DNA from: Spirosoma oryzicola
GTDB taxonomy: Bacteria; Bacteroidota; Bacteroidia; Cytophagales; Spirosomataceae
Length of the DNA: 64,000 bases
Assembly: GCF_021233055.1 (NCBI RefSeq)
Contig: NZ_CP089540.1
Location: 176,129 to 240,128 of the forward strand
Reading direction: 5' to 3'
Positions 53,951-62,850 of the stretch are shown one piece after another. The notes beneath the pieces were generated by a model. It searched no databases. It was not told where the DNA came from and saw only the letters and a list, made by a program, of their open reading frames with translations. The stretch's first letter is position 1. Each line of letters starts with the position of its first letter. A program made the translations under genes and the position numbers.

Positions 53951-53985
53951 TTTTTTGTCATGCTGACCGGCAGCATGACAAAAAA
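53951..53985. terminator. 15-base perfect hairpin with A/T flanks
   Basis: TTTTTTGTCATGCTG pairs perfectly with CAGCATGACAAAAAA around the loop ACCGG. It lies in the 127-base gap between the dehydrogenase and dioxygenase genes. On the minus strand the stem ends in a T-run, as in an intrinsic terminator, so it may reduce transcription of the downstream half of the locus. Confidence 0.65.
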
Positions 53986-54035
53986 CGTACATGCAGAATA
54001 CTCTGAATTATTTGTGCTTGAGTACTTAGTTAGTT

Positions 54036-55196
54036 TTAATTGAGTTTAACGCGCTGACCTGTCGCAGCTGATTCAAGACCCGCTTCGAGCACGGTCAGGA
54101 TTCGTAAGCCATCCGAAAAATTCGGTTCAATTGGTTTATTGCCGTCGATAGCCCAAAGGAAGTCAACGACCGCATGCACAAACGTGTGTTCGTAGCCAAT
54201 GATGTGCCCCGGCGGCCACCAGCCCTGCATGTACGCGTGAGTGGGATCAGTAGCCTGAATCGTCCGAAAGCCTTGCTCACCGGCCTCGTCATTTAGCGAA
54301 TAGTATTGCAGCTCATTCATACGCTCCAGATCGAATTTGACACTTCCTTTGCTGCCGTAGATTTCGAAGGTGAGGCCGTTCTTTTTACCGGTGGCAAAAC
54401 GCGTCGCTTCGAAAGAGCCAACCGCACCGTTTTGAAACTGAACCAGCATCAAAGCCGCATCTTCAACCGTAACAGGGCCTTTCTGGTCACCGAGCGTTTC
54501 AGCGGTCAGGTTGCCCGACGTTGATTCATCGGCCAGTGGACGTTCGGTAACGAAATTGGTGGTCAGGGCCGAAACCGTGTCTATGTCGCCGATCAGGAAA
54601 TGCGCCAGATCGACAGCGTGCGAATTCAAATCCCACTGCGGACCGGCTTGTGCGGTTTCTTTTCGCAATTGCCAGGTCAGCGGGAAGTTGGGATCAACAA
54701 TCCAGTCCTGCTGATACGCGCAACGCCAGTGAAAGAGCCGACCGAGCTTACCAGTCTGGATCATTTTCTTAGCCAGCAGAACCGCTGGCAAACGCCGGTA
54801 ATTGTGGTTGAGATAATGGGTTACGTGATTTTCTTCGCACACCCGCAGCATTTCTTCGGCCTGCCGGCTGTTCATAGCCAGCGGCTTTTCGCAAAAGATA
54901 TGCTTTCCCGCCCGTGCCGCAGCCATGGCTACTTCGTAATGGAGATTTTGAGGAAGGGCCACATCGACAATGTCAATATCGGGTCGGGCGATCATTTTCT
55001 TCCAGTCAGTTTCGGTTTCCTCCCAACCCCATTTCTGCGCAAATTCCTGTAAAGACGCCTGATGCCGTCCGCAGGCCACTTTTAGCACCGGCTGGCTTGG
55101 CACATCGAAAAATAAAGGAGCCTTTTTCCAGGCATTACTGTGGGCGCGGCCCATAAATTTGTAGCCGACGATCCCAATGTTGAGTTGCTTTGCCAT
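54036..55196 (-). CDS. Gfo/Idh/MocA-family oxidoreductase
   Basis: A 386-residue protein. The NAD-binding loop NIGIVGYKFMGRAHS is near residue 6, DIVDVALPQNLHYE near 75, HIFCEKPLAMN near 98 gives the EKP signature, and NYRRLPA follows. The C-terminal domain has NSHAVDLAHFLIGDI, where the family holds a substrate His. No signal peptide is visible, so it acts in the cytoplasm. Its ATG lies two bases from the stop of the sugar isomerase gene, and the two probably act in sequence on an imported sugar. Confidence 0.9.
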   Translation of the reverse strand: MAKQLNIGIVGYKFMGRAHSNAWKKAPLFFDVPSQPVLKVACGRHQASLQEFAQKWGWEETETDWKKMIARPDIDIVDVALPQNLHYEVAMAAARAGKHIFCEKPLAMNSRQAEEMLRVCEENHVTHYLNHNYRRLPAVLLAKKMIQTGKLGRLFHWRCAYQQDWIVDPNFPLTWQLRKETAQAGPQWDLNSHAVDLAHFLIGDIDTVSALTTNFVTERPLADESTSGNLTAETLGDQKGPVTVEDAALMLVQFQNGAVGSFEATRFATGKKNGLTFEIYGSKGSVKFDLERMNELQYYSLNDEAGEQGFRTIQATDPTHAYMQGWWPPGHIIGYEHTFVHAVVDFLWAIDGNKPIEPNFSDGLRILTVLEAGLESAATGQRVKLN

Positions 55197-55198
55197 GT

Positions 55199-56056
55199 TT
55201 AGAGTCCTGCCGTTATCGTTCTGAGTGCCTGAATACTTTGCCTGACCACGTCCTCTTCCCGGTCTGTGTAATCGGGATGCAGAAAATCGACCTCCACCGC
55301 CAGAAAACCGGAGTAGTTGTGCTGACTCAATAGCTGTGCGAGCTTTTCATTCGGAATCAGACCTTCACCCGTGGGTACGCAGGAAAAGAAGTACCACTCA
55401 TTGACCGGAACGCCCTTGACGGGTCGTAAATCCTTGATGTGCGTCGCATACACGTAAGGGGCCAGCTTTTCCATCGCCTGAATCGGATCATCCAAAACCC
55501 GCAGGAAATTACCGGAATCGAAGTTTACCCCGAAGTACGGTGAGTTCACTCCTTTCACGAGCTGCAAGATTTCGTCGGAGTTGTAGTCGATGTGATTTTC
55601 AACGGCTAGCTTCACGCCATTACGTTCGGCAATCTTGGTCGCTTCCGTAAACATCCGGGTCAGTTTTTCCAACTGCGGCTCGTGCGGCTCGAAGCGGAAC
55701 ATCAGGCTACTACCCACAACGCGCATCACATCGGCACCAATCAGCCGGGCGTATTCGATGTGCTGTACCATTTCGTCGAATGCCCGCTCATTGCTGCCTC
55801 CTTCCAGACCATCGGGGTGACCCCAGGCGTACACCCGATCCATGCCGGATGCATCAAGATGCGCTTTTACCCCTTGCAGATACGAATCGTCAAACTGGGG
55901 TATAAAACAGGATTCCAGCGAAACGCCGTCAATGCCGAGGCCATTAATTTTCGTCAGAAAATCCTCAAACGAAAGGCGGTGCTCGGGTTGATTTTGTCCG
56001 GTGTACACCTCGCCAAACAAACGGTGATAGCAATAACTATCGATGCCTACTTTCAT
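55199..56056 (-). CDS. sugar phosphate isomerase/epimerase
   Basis: A 285-residue TIM barrel of the AP-endonuclease-2 type without signal peptide. GIDSYCYHRLFGEV, GVSLESCFIPQFD, NGVKLAVENHIDYN with metal-binding Glu and His near 145, GVNFDSGNFLRV with Asp, and THIKDLRP follow in order, ending in VEVDFLHPD. The order and metal ligands are those of xylose-isomerase-like and tagatose-epimerase-like enzymes. It follows the SusD gene by 87 bases and precedes the dehydrogenase by two. Confidence 0.89.
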   Translation of the reverse strand: MKVGIDSYCYHRLFGEVYTGQNQPEHRLSFEDFLTKINGLGIDGVSLESCFIPQFDDSYLQGVKAHLDASGMDRVYAWGHPDGLEGGSNERAFDEMVQHIEYARLIGADVMRVVGSSLMFRFEPHEPQLEKLTRMFTEATKIAERNGVKLAVENHIDYNSDEILQLVKGVNSPYFGVNFDSGNFLRVLDDPIQAMEKLAPYVYATHIKDLRPVKGVPVNEWYFFSCVPTGEGLIPNEKLAQLLSQHNYSGFLAVEVDFLHPDYTDREEDVVRQSIQALRTITAGL

Positions 56057-56143
56057 ACAATACGGGTTAATTGTTCATCAAACAGTCGTAGCCGTTGCCT
56101 TATTTTGGGTACGAAGGCAACGGCTACCCAAAAACTATGTTAC

Positions 56144-57835
56144 TTACCAACCCGGATTGTTTTCATTTATACTCGTATTACCGTTGATTTCATTCAGTGG
56201 TATCGGTAACAGCAAGTGTTTTTCCTGACGACGCTTGATGATATTGTTGGCATCAATATCAATTTCGTTCATGGCTTGCAGGTAGATACCCCAACGCCGT
56301 AAGTCCCAGGCACGGTGACCTTCCAGCGCTAATTCCCGCTGACGTTCCTGGAGAATATAGGATCGCAATTGTTGCTGGTTCAGGGTTGGTGCGGGACTAG
56401 CGCCACTCCGGGTACGTACGGCATTGAGTGCGTCATAAGCCGCTGGTGTGGGTCCGCTTACTTCATTTTCCGCTTCGGCAAAAATTAGCAACGTCTCGGC
56501 GTAGCGGATAAACGGAAACGGCATATCGGCCCGCTGAACCGTGCGATCAGCAACTTGCGCGTACTTGCTGAGTTTGGCTACGTGAAACTGATCGGGCGAA
56601 TAAATATCCGTTGGCAGATAGCCTTCACGCGTGGAAACGGTCGCGCTGTTTTTTACCTTCAAGCTGTCTTTACCCGGATAATAATGCCAGGCTGCATTAC
56701 TGAACATGCGCCAACGGTGCTGAACCCCGTCCGTAATCCGCTGGTCGTTGTCGCCGAATAGCTCGTACCAGTGGTCCGACATACCGTACAGCGCTCCGTC
56801 GATAGCTCCGTTTGCCATCAGAAACCCTACGTAATGATAGGACAGGAAATTGCCGAATTGCTCAGAACCCGAAATAGCGTTCATCTGCCAGAGATGCTCT
56901 CCCCGGTTGCGATTCGCAATGCTCCAGACATCCATGTACTTTGAAAAAAGGCCGATAGGCGAACCGGCTTTTTGCATGTCGATCACTTCCTTGGCTTTTT
57001 GACGGGCCAACTCAAAATACGCAGCGGCATCGAACGACTCATGACCAGCTACCACCTGCTTGGTATAAGTATGCGCCGTTGGTGGAATCCGGCGTCTCAC
57101 GTTACCAACGGTTTCATATTGTTTGCCACCCAACACGGTAACCTGCGCTCCCTTCAACGCCCCCGATGCCATCGTGAGGTAGACTTTGGCTAACAGCGTC
57201 TTGGCGGCTTCCTGACTTAGCCGACCCGCTTCGTATTTGGCATTCGTGCGGGTATACAGCAATTGCTCCGCCTGCTTCAGATTCTCAACGATATGCGTGT
57301 ACACGTCACTTACGGAAGCGCGGGGCTGGTTGGCGTTCTCGCCTTCTGTAACCGATTTCCTGAAAATAGGGACGGGTCCAAAGGCTTTTACCAGTTGAGC
57401 GTAGGCCCAGCCTTTCAGAAAGTATAGCTGACCGAGCGCATTGTTTTTCACGCCCTCGTCAATCGTCATCTTATTGATCTTGGTGATGGCGTAGTTGCTC
57501 CGTTCGATCAGCGTGTAGGGGCCACCCCAGAACGTGTTGATGTCGGATGTAGACTGAAAGTTACCCGCCCCCATGGCCTGAAAAGCAAAATCTTTTCCGG
57601 TAATGTCATCGGCATCAACTTCCAGTGGCCGATTGTACACGGCATAGGCAAAAAACGATCCGCTGTTCAGCGTATTCAGCACACCGTTGACCCATAGTTT
57701 CGCATCGGCCTCGGTAGTCGTACCAATCTGGTCAGGACCAACAAACGAGTAGGGTGTTTCTTCCAGTGCTTCTTTGCAGGAGGCACTGCTCAACAGGGCG
57801 ATCAGCAAACTGGTGACTACTTGTATTTTTTTCAT
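56144..57835 (-). CDS. susD: SusD/RagB-family outer-membrane glycan-binding lipoprotein
   Basis: A 563-residue protein. The signal peptide ends in a lipobox (SSASC, Cys20). The TPR-like part (AIDEGV-type helices, LYFLKGWAYAQLVKAFGPVP) and C-terminal blocks (RYAETLLIFAEAENEV, then ERQRELALEGHRAWDLRRW and LLPIPLNEING) are typical of SusD. It is 24 bases downstream of the SusC gene, the normal order. With SusC it binds glycan fragments at the cell surface and delivers them to the transporter. Confidence 0.95.
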   Translation of the reverse strand: MKKIQVVTSLLIALLSSASCKEALEETPYSFVGPDQIGTTTEADAKLWVNGVLNTLNSGSFFAYAVYNRPLEVDADDITGKDFAFQAMGAGNFQSTSDINTFWGGPYTLIERSNYAITKINKMTIDEGVKNNALGQLYFLKGWAYAQLVKAFGPVPIFRKSVTEGENANQPRASVSDVYTHIVENLKQAEQLLYTRTNAKYEAGRLSQEAAKTLLAKVYLTMASGALKGAQVTVLGGKQYETVGNVRRRIPPTAHTYTKQVVAGHESFDAAAYFELARQKAKEVIDMQKAGSPIGLFSKYMDVWSIANRNRGEHLWQMNAISGSEQFGNFLSYHYVGFLMANGAIDGALYGMSDHWYELFGDNDQRITDGVQHRWRMFSNAAWHYYPGKDSLKVKNSATVSTREGYLPTDIYSPDQFHVAKLSKYAQVADRTVQRADMPFPFIRYAETLLIFAEAENEVSGPTPAAYDALNAVRTRSGASPAPTLNQQQLRSYILQERQRELALEGHRAWDLRRWGIYLQAMNEIDIDANNIIKRRQEKHLLLPIPLNEINGNTSINENNPGW

Positions 57836-57859
57836 GGCGAGGTAAAGCTTAGGTGTTGG

Positions 57860-60800
57860 TTAAAAAGCGGCTTTTACGCCCAGGGTAAAGGTTCGGTTGT
57901 TGGGGTACGAGTTCATATCTACCCCCCGGCGCGACGCATCGGCGCCAAACGAGTTGACATCCGGATCATACCAGCTGTAGTTACTGATCGTGAATAAATT
58001 ACCAACACTACCGTACACGTTGATGCTTTCGACCGACTTGAACGGCGACCGGAACGTATAGCCCAGATTGACGGTCTTCAGCCGCAGGTACGAAGCGTCC
58101 TCCAGATAGCGATCCGAGAACAGCATAACCCGGAGCTGTGACGCATCGGCTCGTGGCCATTTAGCGTTTTCTTTGTTTTCTTCCGTCCAGCGGGTGTCGT
58201 AAGCCCATTGGGGTGCGTTTCCGAGCTGGTTCATCCGAATTTTAAACAGGTTTGTATTGATGATACTCCCGCCCTGTACGCCCTGGAAAAAAATGCTGAG
58301 GCTGAAATTTTTGTAGCTGAAACTGTTCGTAAAGCCGTACGTAAAATTCGGGTTAGTGTTACCGATGATCGTTCGATCCGTGCTTTCACTGAGGCTGGAC
58401 GGGTTGTTGTCCATTTGTTTGTACCTAATTTCCCCAAGCTTAGCTCTAGCCTGCGTTTCACTAAGTTTAGCAAACTGCGGGTCGGCTCTCACTTCTTCCA
58501 CCGTGTTGTAATAGCCATCTTCGACTAGCCCATACACGGCACCGATTGAGTGGCCGTTCCGCTGAATAAAGATGTTGTCATACTGGTAGTACAGTCGGGG
58601 GGCAAACTGGTCAGCCGGCAGATCTAAAATCTTGTTTCGGTTGAACGAGATATTTCCGTTGAAATCCCACTTGAAGGCTGGCCCCTGCATAAGAGCCGCC
58701 GTAGCACTTACTTCCAGCCCCTTGTTTTCAACCGTACCGTAGTTGGTTAGCATCGTCGAAAAACCGTTGCTGGGTGCAATCTGGATGGTTTGCAGGAGAT
58801 CTTTGGTCCGTTTGTAGTACAGATCAACCGTCAGATTCAGTCGGTTGTTGAGGAGCCCGATGTCGGTTCCTACATCGTACTGAGACGTTGTTTCCCAGCG
58901 AATATTTGGATCAACGAGTCCGCGTCCGTTATCAACGGCGAAACCACTTTGCTCCACCCCGTTAAACGGTACGTTAGCAATGATAGTCGTGTACAGGCTT
59001 CCGTACGGACCGATGCCCTGATTACCCGTCTGTCCGTAGCTAGACCGGAATTTAAGGGTAGAGAAGATACCAAGATTTTTAATAAACGCTTCCTGATCGG
59101 CGTTCCAGGCCAGTGCGAACGATGCAAAATTAGCCCACTTGTTATTAGTAGCAAATTTACTCGAACCGTCCCGGCGGAACGAAGCGGTAAACAGGTATTT
59201 GCCGTTGTAGCCGTAGTTAATCCGGCCCAGTACCGACATAAGCGAATTATCGCTCCGACCGTTTTGCAGCGGTGATGGACGAAGGCCCGCCCGTAAGTTG
59301 AAGTTCTGGTTGAGGTCGTTTGGAAAGCCGGTAGCCGACATCGTGTAAAAATCGGATACCCCTTTTTCGTACGTGAACGCGCCGACAGCGTTGATACTGT
59401 GCTTTTGAGCCAGCACCTTCTTGTAGGTCAGGATCGATTCGGTTGTAAACTGCGAATAGTTATTATCGCCGATCATACCGTAGCCATTGACGGGTGCCCG
59501 GCCCTCATTCAGGTCACGACCGTAGTACACCTCCCGTTTGTTGAGGTTGTAGTTGTAGCCCATGCGCTGACGGAGGTTCAGGTTCGGCGTAAAATTGGCC
59601 TGTACGAACGCCGTTGTGTACACGCGGGTCGAGTAGGTCATGTCACGGGCAGACTGCGTCGTTTTGTACGGGTTAGCCAGGTTTGAGTTGTTGATTTGCG
59701 ATTCGCGCAGTACTGAATTCGGATCATCGACCGGATACGTTGGCGGGAAGAAAATGGTCGAACTAATCAGGCTGGGTTGCGCGCCGGAGGTGTTGGTTTT
59801 ACCAAACTGGTAGGTTGAGTAGGCAATGTTGTTACTCGTCCCAATGGTCAGGAACCGCCCGATGTTCCGCTCCAGGTTGAACTGTATACCATACCGCTTA
59901 AACCCCGAGTTAAGAATGATGCCCTGCTGATCGAGGTAGTTTCCCGAAATCGAATACGTACCCCGCTCGTTACCCCCCGAAACGTTCAGCGTGTAATCCT
60001 GCGTCAGCGCCGTTCGAAAAATCTGATCCTGCCAGTTGGTTCCCTTAAAACCAGCCGGGTAAGATGTGCCTTGGGGCAGACCGTTCAGGTAATCGGCGGG
60101 ACCGGGTAGGTATACGGTTTCTCCCGTTACGGGATCTTTACCCGTCTGCCCTGGAAACGGTACTTCCAGCGCCGTTCCAATGTATTTACTAGCATTGGCA
60201 TAGGCTTCATTCTGCAACAAGGCATACTGATACGCATCAAGCATCGGAATTTTCTTCGATACCTGTGCCGCACTGGTATTAACCGTAAACTCCACGCGGT
60301 CTTTACCGGCCCGACCTTTTTTGGTATTGACGAGTACGACGCCATTGGCCCCCCGCGATCCGTAAATGGCGGTCGCTGAAGCATCTTTCAACACCTCGAT
60401 ACTTTCAATATCCTGCGGGTTAAGGCTCGACAGTACATTGATCGTCTGCATCGTACCTTCCGCACCGGCTGGCGTTCCGGCTGACGTGAACGGAATGCCG
60501 TCAACAACGTACAAGGGTTCGCTACCCGTAAATGAGTTAGCCCCGCGAATCAACAGGCTGATACCACCGCCCGGAGCGCCATCACCTTTATTTACATTTA
60601 CACCGGCAACCTGCCCCTGTAAGCTCTGGTTGACGCTGATCGGGATATTTCGCAGCAGGTCCTGGCCTTTAACGACGCCAACCGAACCAGTTAGGTCCCG
60701 CTTATTGACCGTACCATACCCAATAACTACGACCTCGTTCAGATTTTTGGCGTCAGGCAGTAATGACAGATCGATGGTACTTTGTCCCGCCAGTTTAATC

Positions 60801-61051
60801 TCCTGAGGAGTGTAGCCGATAAACGAAAAAATCAGAACAGCGTTGGGCGACGGAGCCGTCAGCGTATACTTTCCGTCCGCGTTCGTTATTGTACCGGTTG
60901 TGGTTCCTTTGATACCAATACTTACTCCGGGTAGGGGCTCACCCGTGTCGTTTGCTTTGACGGTCCCTTTAACTGTAACTGACTGCGCCCATCCTATTGA
61001 TGAGACGAGCAAGAGTTGCAGGAGGAACCACAATACATAGTGTTGCTTCAT
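57860..61051 (-). CDS. susC: SusC/RagA-family TonB-linked outer-membrane transporter
   Basis: A 1063-residue protein. A signal peptide (LQLLLVSSIGWAQ) is followed by a carboxypeptidase-regulatory-like domain (VKGTVKANDTGEPLPGVS, residues ~24-105), the SusC box EVVVIGYGTVNKRDLTGSV, a plug (IRGANSFTGSEPLYVVDGIP, then KDASATAIYGSRGANGVV) and a barrel ending in FTLGVKAAF. The plug and length match the SusC branch that imports oligosaccharides, not siderophores. It follows the GH5 gene by about 100 bases. Confidence 0.95.
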   Translation of the reverse strand: MKQHYVLWFLLQLLLVSSIGWAQSVTVKGTVKANDTGEPLPGVSIGIKGTTTGTITNADGKYTLTAPSPNAVLIFSFIGYTPQEIKLAGQSTIDLSLLPDAKNLNEVVVIGYGTVNKRDLTGSVGVVKGQDLLRNIPISVNQSLQGQVAGVNVNKGDGAPGGGISLLIRGANSFTGSEPLYVVDGIPFTSAGTPAGAEGTMQTINVLSSLNPQDIESIEVLKDASATAIYGSRGANGVVLVNTKKGRAGKDRVEFTVNTSAAQVSKKIPMLDAYQYALLQNEAYANASKYIGTALEVPFPGQTGKDPVTGETVYLPGPADYLNGLPQGTSYPAGFKGTNWQDQIFRTALTQDYTLNVSGGNERGTYSISGNYLDQQGIILNSGFKRYGIQFNLERNIGRFLTIGTSNNIAYSTYQFGKTNTSGAQPSLISSTIFFPPTYPVDDPNSVLRESQINNSNLANPYKTTQSARDMTYSTRVYTTAFVQANFTPNLNLRQRMGYNYNLNKREVYYGRDLNEGRAPVNGYGMIGDNNYSQFTTESILTYKKVLAQKHSINAVGAFTYEKGVSDFYTMSATGFPNDLNQNFNLRAGLRPSPLQNGRSDNSLMSVLGRINYGYNGKYLFTASFRRDGSSKFATNNKWANFASFALAWNADQEAFIKNLGIFSTLKFRSSYGQTGNQGIGPYGSLYTTIIANVPFNGVEQSGFAVDNGRGLVDPNIRWETTSQYDVGTDIGLLNNRLNLTVDLYYKRTKDLLQTIQIAPSNGFSTMLTNYGTVENKGLEVSATAALMQGPAFKWDFNGNISFNRNKILDLPADQFAPRLYYQYDNIFIQRNGHSIGAVYGLVEDGYYNTVEEVRADPQFAKLSETQARAKLGEIRYKQMDNNPSSLSESTDRTIIGNTNPNFTYGFTNSFSYKNFSLSIFFQGVQGGSIINTNLFKIRMNQLGNAPQWAYDTRWTEENKENAKWPRADASQLRVMLFSDRYLEDASYLRLKTVNLGYTFRSPFKSVESINVYGSVGNLFTISNYSWYDPDVNSFGADASRRGVDMNSYPNNRTFTLGVKAAF

Positions 61052-61151
61052 AAAAATTCAAGGTTTAGAAGGTATATACTAGAGATTAGAAAAGAGAAAG
61101 CAATAGCAGCCCAGCCTGCTCGAAGCTGGATTAGCACGAAGGATCATTGGT

Positions 61152-62204
61152 TTATTGACAAGCTCTATTCGCTTGTTTGTATTTTTCAAGTACCTGCATC
61201 TGTGGCCGGTCTACTCCTTTCCTTGGCGTTACGGCCAGGGAATAATCCCCCCAGCGCGAACCAGCTGCCCAATACGTCCCACCGATACAATTGGCCTGGA
61301 TGTATTGCAGAAAGTTGTCGAGCGTTACCAGCCAACGGGGATCATTGTCGGGCACGCCATATTCGCCAATGAATCCTTTTAACTGGTTTGTTTGTAGCCA
61401 GTTAACAAAAGGCTTGACGCGTTCAATGCCCATCGTTGGGCTAGCTTTTTCGTCGTCGTAGCTATGTTTGTAAGCTCCGGATGCATCGTTGTCAAAATAG
61501 ATATGCGCTTCGAACAGTAGGTTATTTGCCGGGTCAACCAGGTTTTTCAGGTTGTCACTAACCCGAGGCCACCGCTCCGCCGAACTCCAGCTATCTCCTC
61601 CAACCAGAATGGCCGTTTTTGTATCTACGTTCCTGATCTGCCTGATACTGCTTTGCGCAATCGTAAACCAGGGCGTAGTCGTTAGCATATCGTGGGGCTC
61701 GTTCATCAACCCGTACCCCCAAATATTGTCATACTCCTTGAACTCACCAGCCAATTTTCTCCATACGTCACCCACATCGGCTACCGAAAGCTGGGGCGAG
61801 CCGATTCGTTGCTCCGTTCCGTCAATGAGCCGTCGGCCATAATTATGCAAATCCAGAATCACCCAAACTCCCCGTTGTTTGGCGTCTTCTACAAACTTTT
61901 TCATTCTGGCCAGTTCCATAGCATCCAGGTTACCGCCTTTCTCGGGCTGGATTCGCTCCCATCGAAACGGCAATCGGATCAATTTCATACCCTTAACCTT
62001 GCAATAGTCCAGATCAGCAACTCCCGGATAGCTATACGTTTTTTCGTATCTACCTGGCATCTCGGAACCAAACTCAGCACCCGCTAAATTAAGACCGAAA
62101 GCGGCAGGCGGCCGTTTGGTCAATGTGGACATATCCTGCTCACGGGGCAAGTTTATACCAAGAGAAACTAAAAATAGTAAGCTCGCGCTGAAGTACTGCT
62201 TCAT
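61152..62204 (-). CDS. secreted GH5-type glycoside hydrolase
   Basis: A 350-residue protein. A signal peptide (YFSASLLFLVSLGINL) is followed by a TIM barrel: GMKLIRLPFRWERIQP, VILDLHNYGRR, the acid/base Glu in YGLMNEPHD near residue 168, and the nucleophile Glu in KGFIGEYGVPDND near residue 285. The GH5 order of His, Asn-Glu and Glu is intact. The lack of a lipobox suggests secretion or periplasmic location. The substrate is a beta-linked glycan, which cannot be specified further. Confidence 0.9.
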   Translation of the reverse strand: MKQYFSASLLFLVSLGINLPREQDMSTLTKRPPAAFGLNLAGAEFGSEMPGRYEKTYSYPGVADLDYCKVKGMKLIRLPFRWERIQPEKGGNLDAMELARMKKFVEDAKQRGVWVILDLHNYGRRLIDGTEQRIGSPQLSVADVGDVWRKLAGEFKEYDNIWGYGLMNEPHDMLTTTPWFTIAQSSIRQIRNVDTKTAILVGGDSWSSAERWPRVSDNLKNLVDPANNLLFEAHIYFDNDASGAYKHSYDDEKASPTMGIERVKPFVNWLQTNQLKGFIGEYGVPDNDPRWLVTLDNFLQYIQANCIGGTYWAAGSRWGDYSLAVTPRKGVDRPQMQVLEKYKQANRACQ

Positions 62205-62510
62205 CTGTGTATGGTCCGAATGTTTCGCATCTGTACAGGTTCAGATCGTTGCCCTTCAACAGTTTTAATAGCAAATACCAGTTTGTAAAACTGAATTAGC
62301 AATTACTAACGGTATAGTATATACGCGTTACTTTATAAGCAGCTTGCACTGCCTGATTGTTCACTATACGTACTATTACCAAGTGCATTTTTTCAATGTA
62401 ACGGTTTAAGGCGGCTTTATCCTCCTCCTATTGACGAAGCTAGTCTACCAAACCTATGTTGTCCGAAATGTTGGCTTTACCCAATCTGATGTCTTTCAAT
62501 GGTAATATCA

Positions 62511-62575
62511 GCGTGGCCGCCCACGCGGTGGTGTCGGCGGGGCCGCCCAATCGCCGATACCACGGCCCCACCGAC
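62511..62575. repeat. GC-rich nested hairpin element
   Basis: A GC-rich island in AT-rich spacer. GCGTGG pairs with CCACGC at 62511-62526. The 13-base arms GTCGGCGGGGCCG (62533-62545) and CGGCCCCACCGAC (62563-62575) pair with one mismatch. An alternative stem joins 62528-62539 to 62552-62563, also with one mismatch, so two mutually exclusive folds are possible. Confidence 0.6.
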
Positions 62576-62662
62576 AATACTATCAACCAAACCCGTTTTT
62601 ATGCTATCTGACGGCCAAACTCAATTTTCGCTTAATACGGTGTGAAAAGAACCAGTCGCTTT

Positions 62663-62703
62663 CATAGTTAACGTACACTTTAAAATAGTGTACGTTAACT
62701 ATG
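62663..62703. repeat. 17-base perfect inverted repeat
   Basis: CATAGTTAACGTACACT and its exact complement enclose a 7-base loop (TTAAAAT). It lies about 150 bases after the GH78 stop and 460 bases before the GH5 start. There is no T-run after the stem on the minus strand, so it is more likely a regulator site or repeat element than a terminator. Confidence 0.6.
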
Positions 62704-62850
62704 CTTGTCAAAAGTATAAACTATCAGGAAACAGACCAAATTTATTTGTACTTATTTTATTAAAAATTTGCACCCAGAATCGTCACTGTGCTATTTGCTG
62801 AACGTACGGTCAAAGCATAGGTTCTAAACAAGACGCAACGCAGCAGGTCG

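Larger units (their letters stand above)
62205..62850. other. intergenic region with two structured elements
   Basis: About 650 AT-rich bases between the GH78 and GH5 genes. It holds a GC-rich nest of overlapping hairpins (62511-62575) and a 17-base perfect inverted repeat (62663-62703), listed separately. No gene is recognisable. It must contain the GH5-SusC promoter unless transcription continues from the GH78 gene. Confidence 0.7.
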
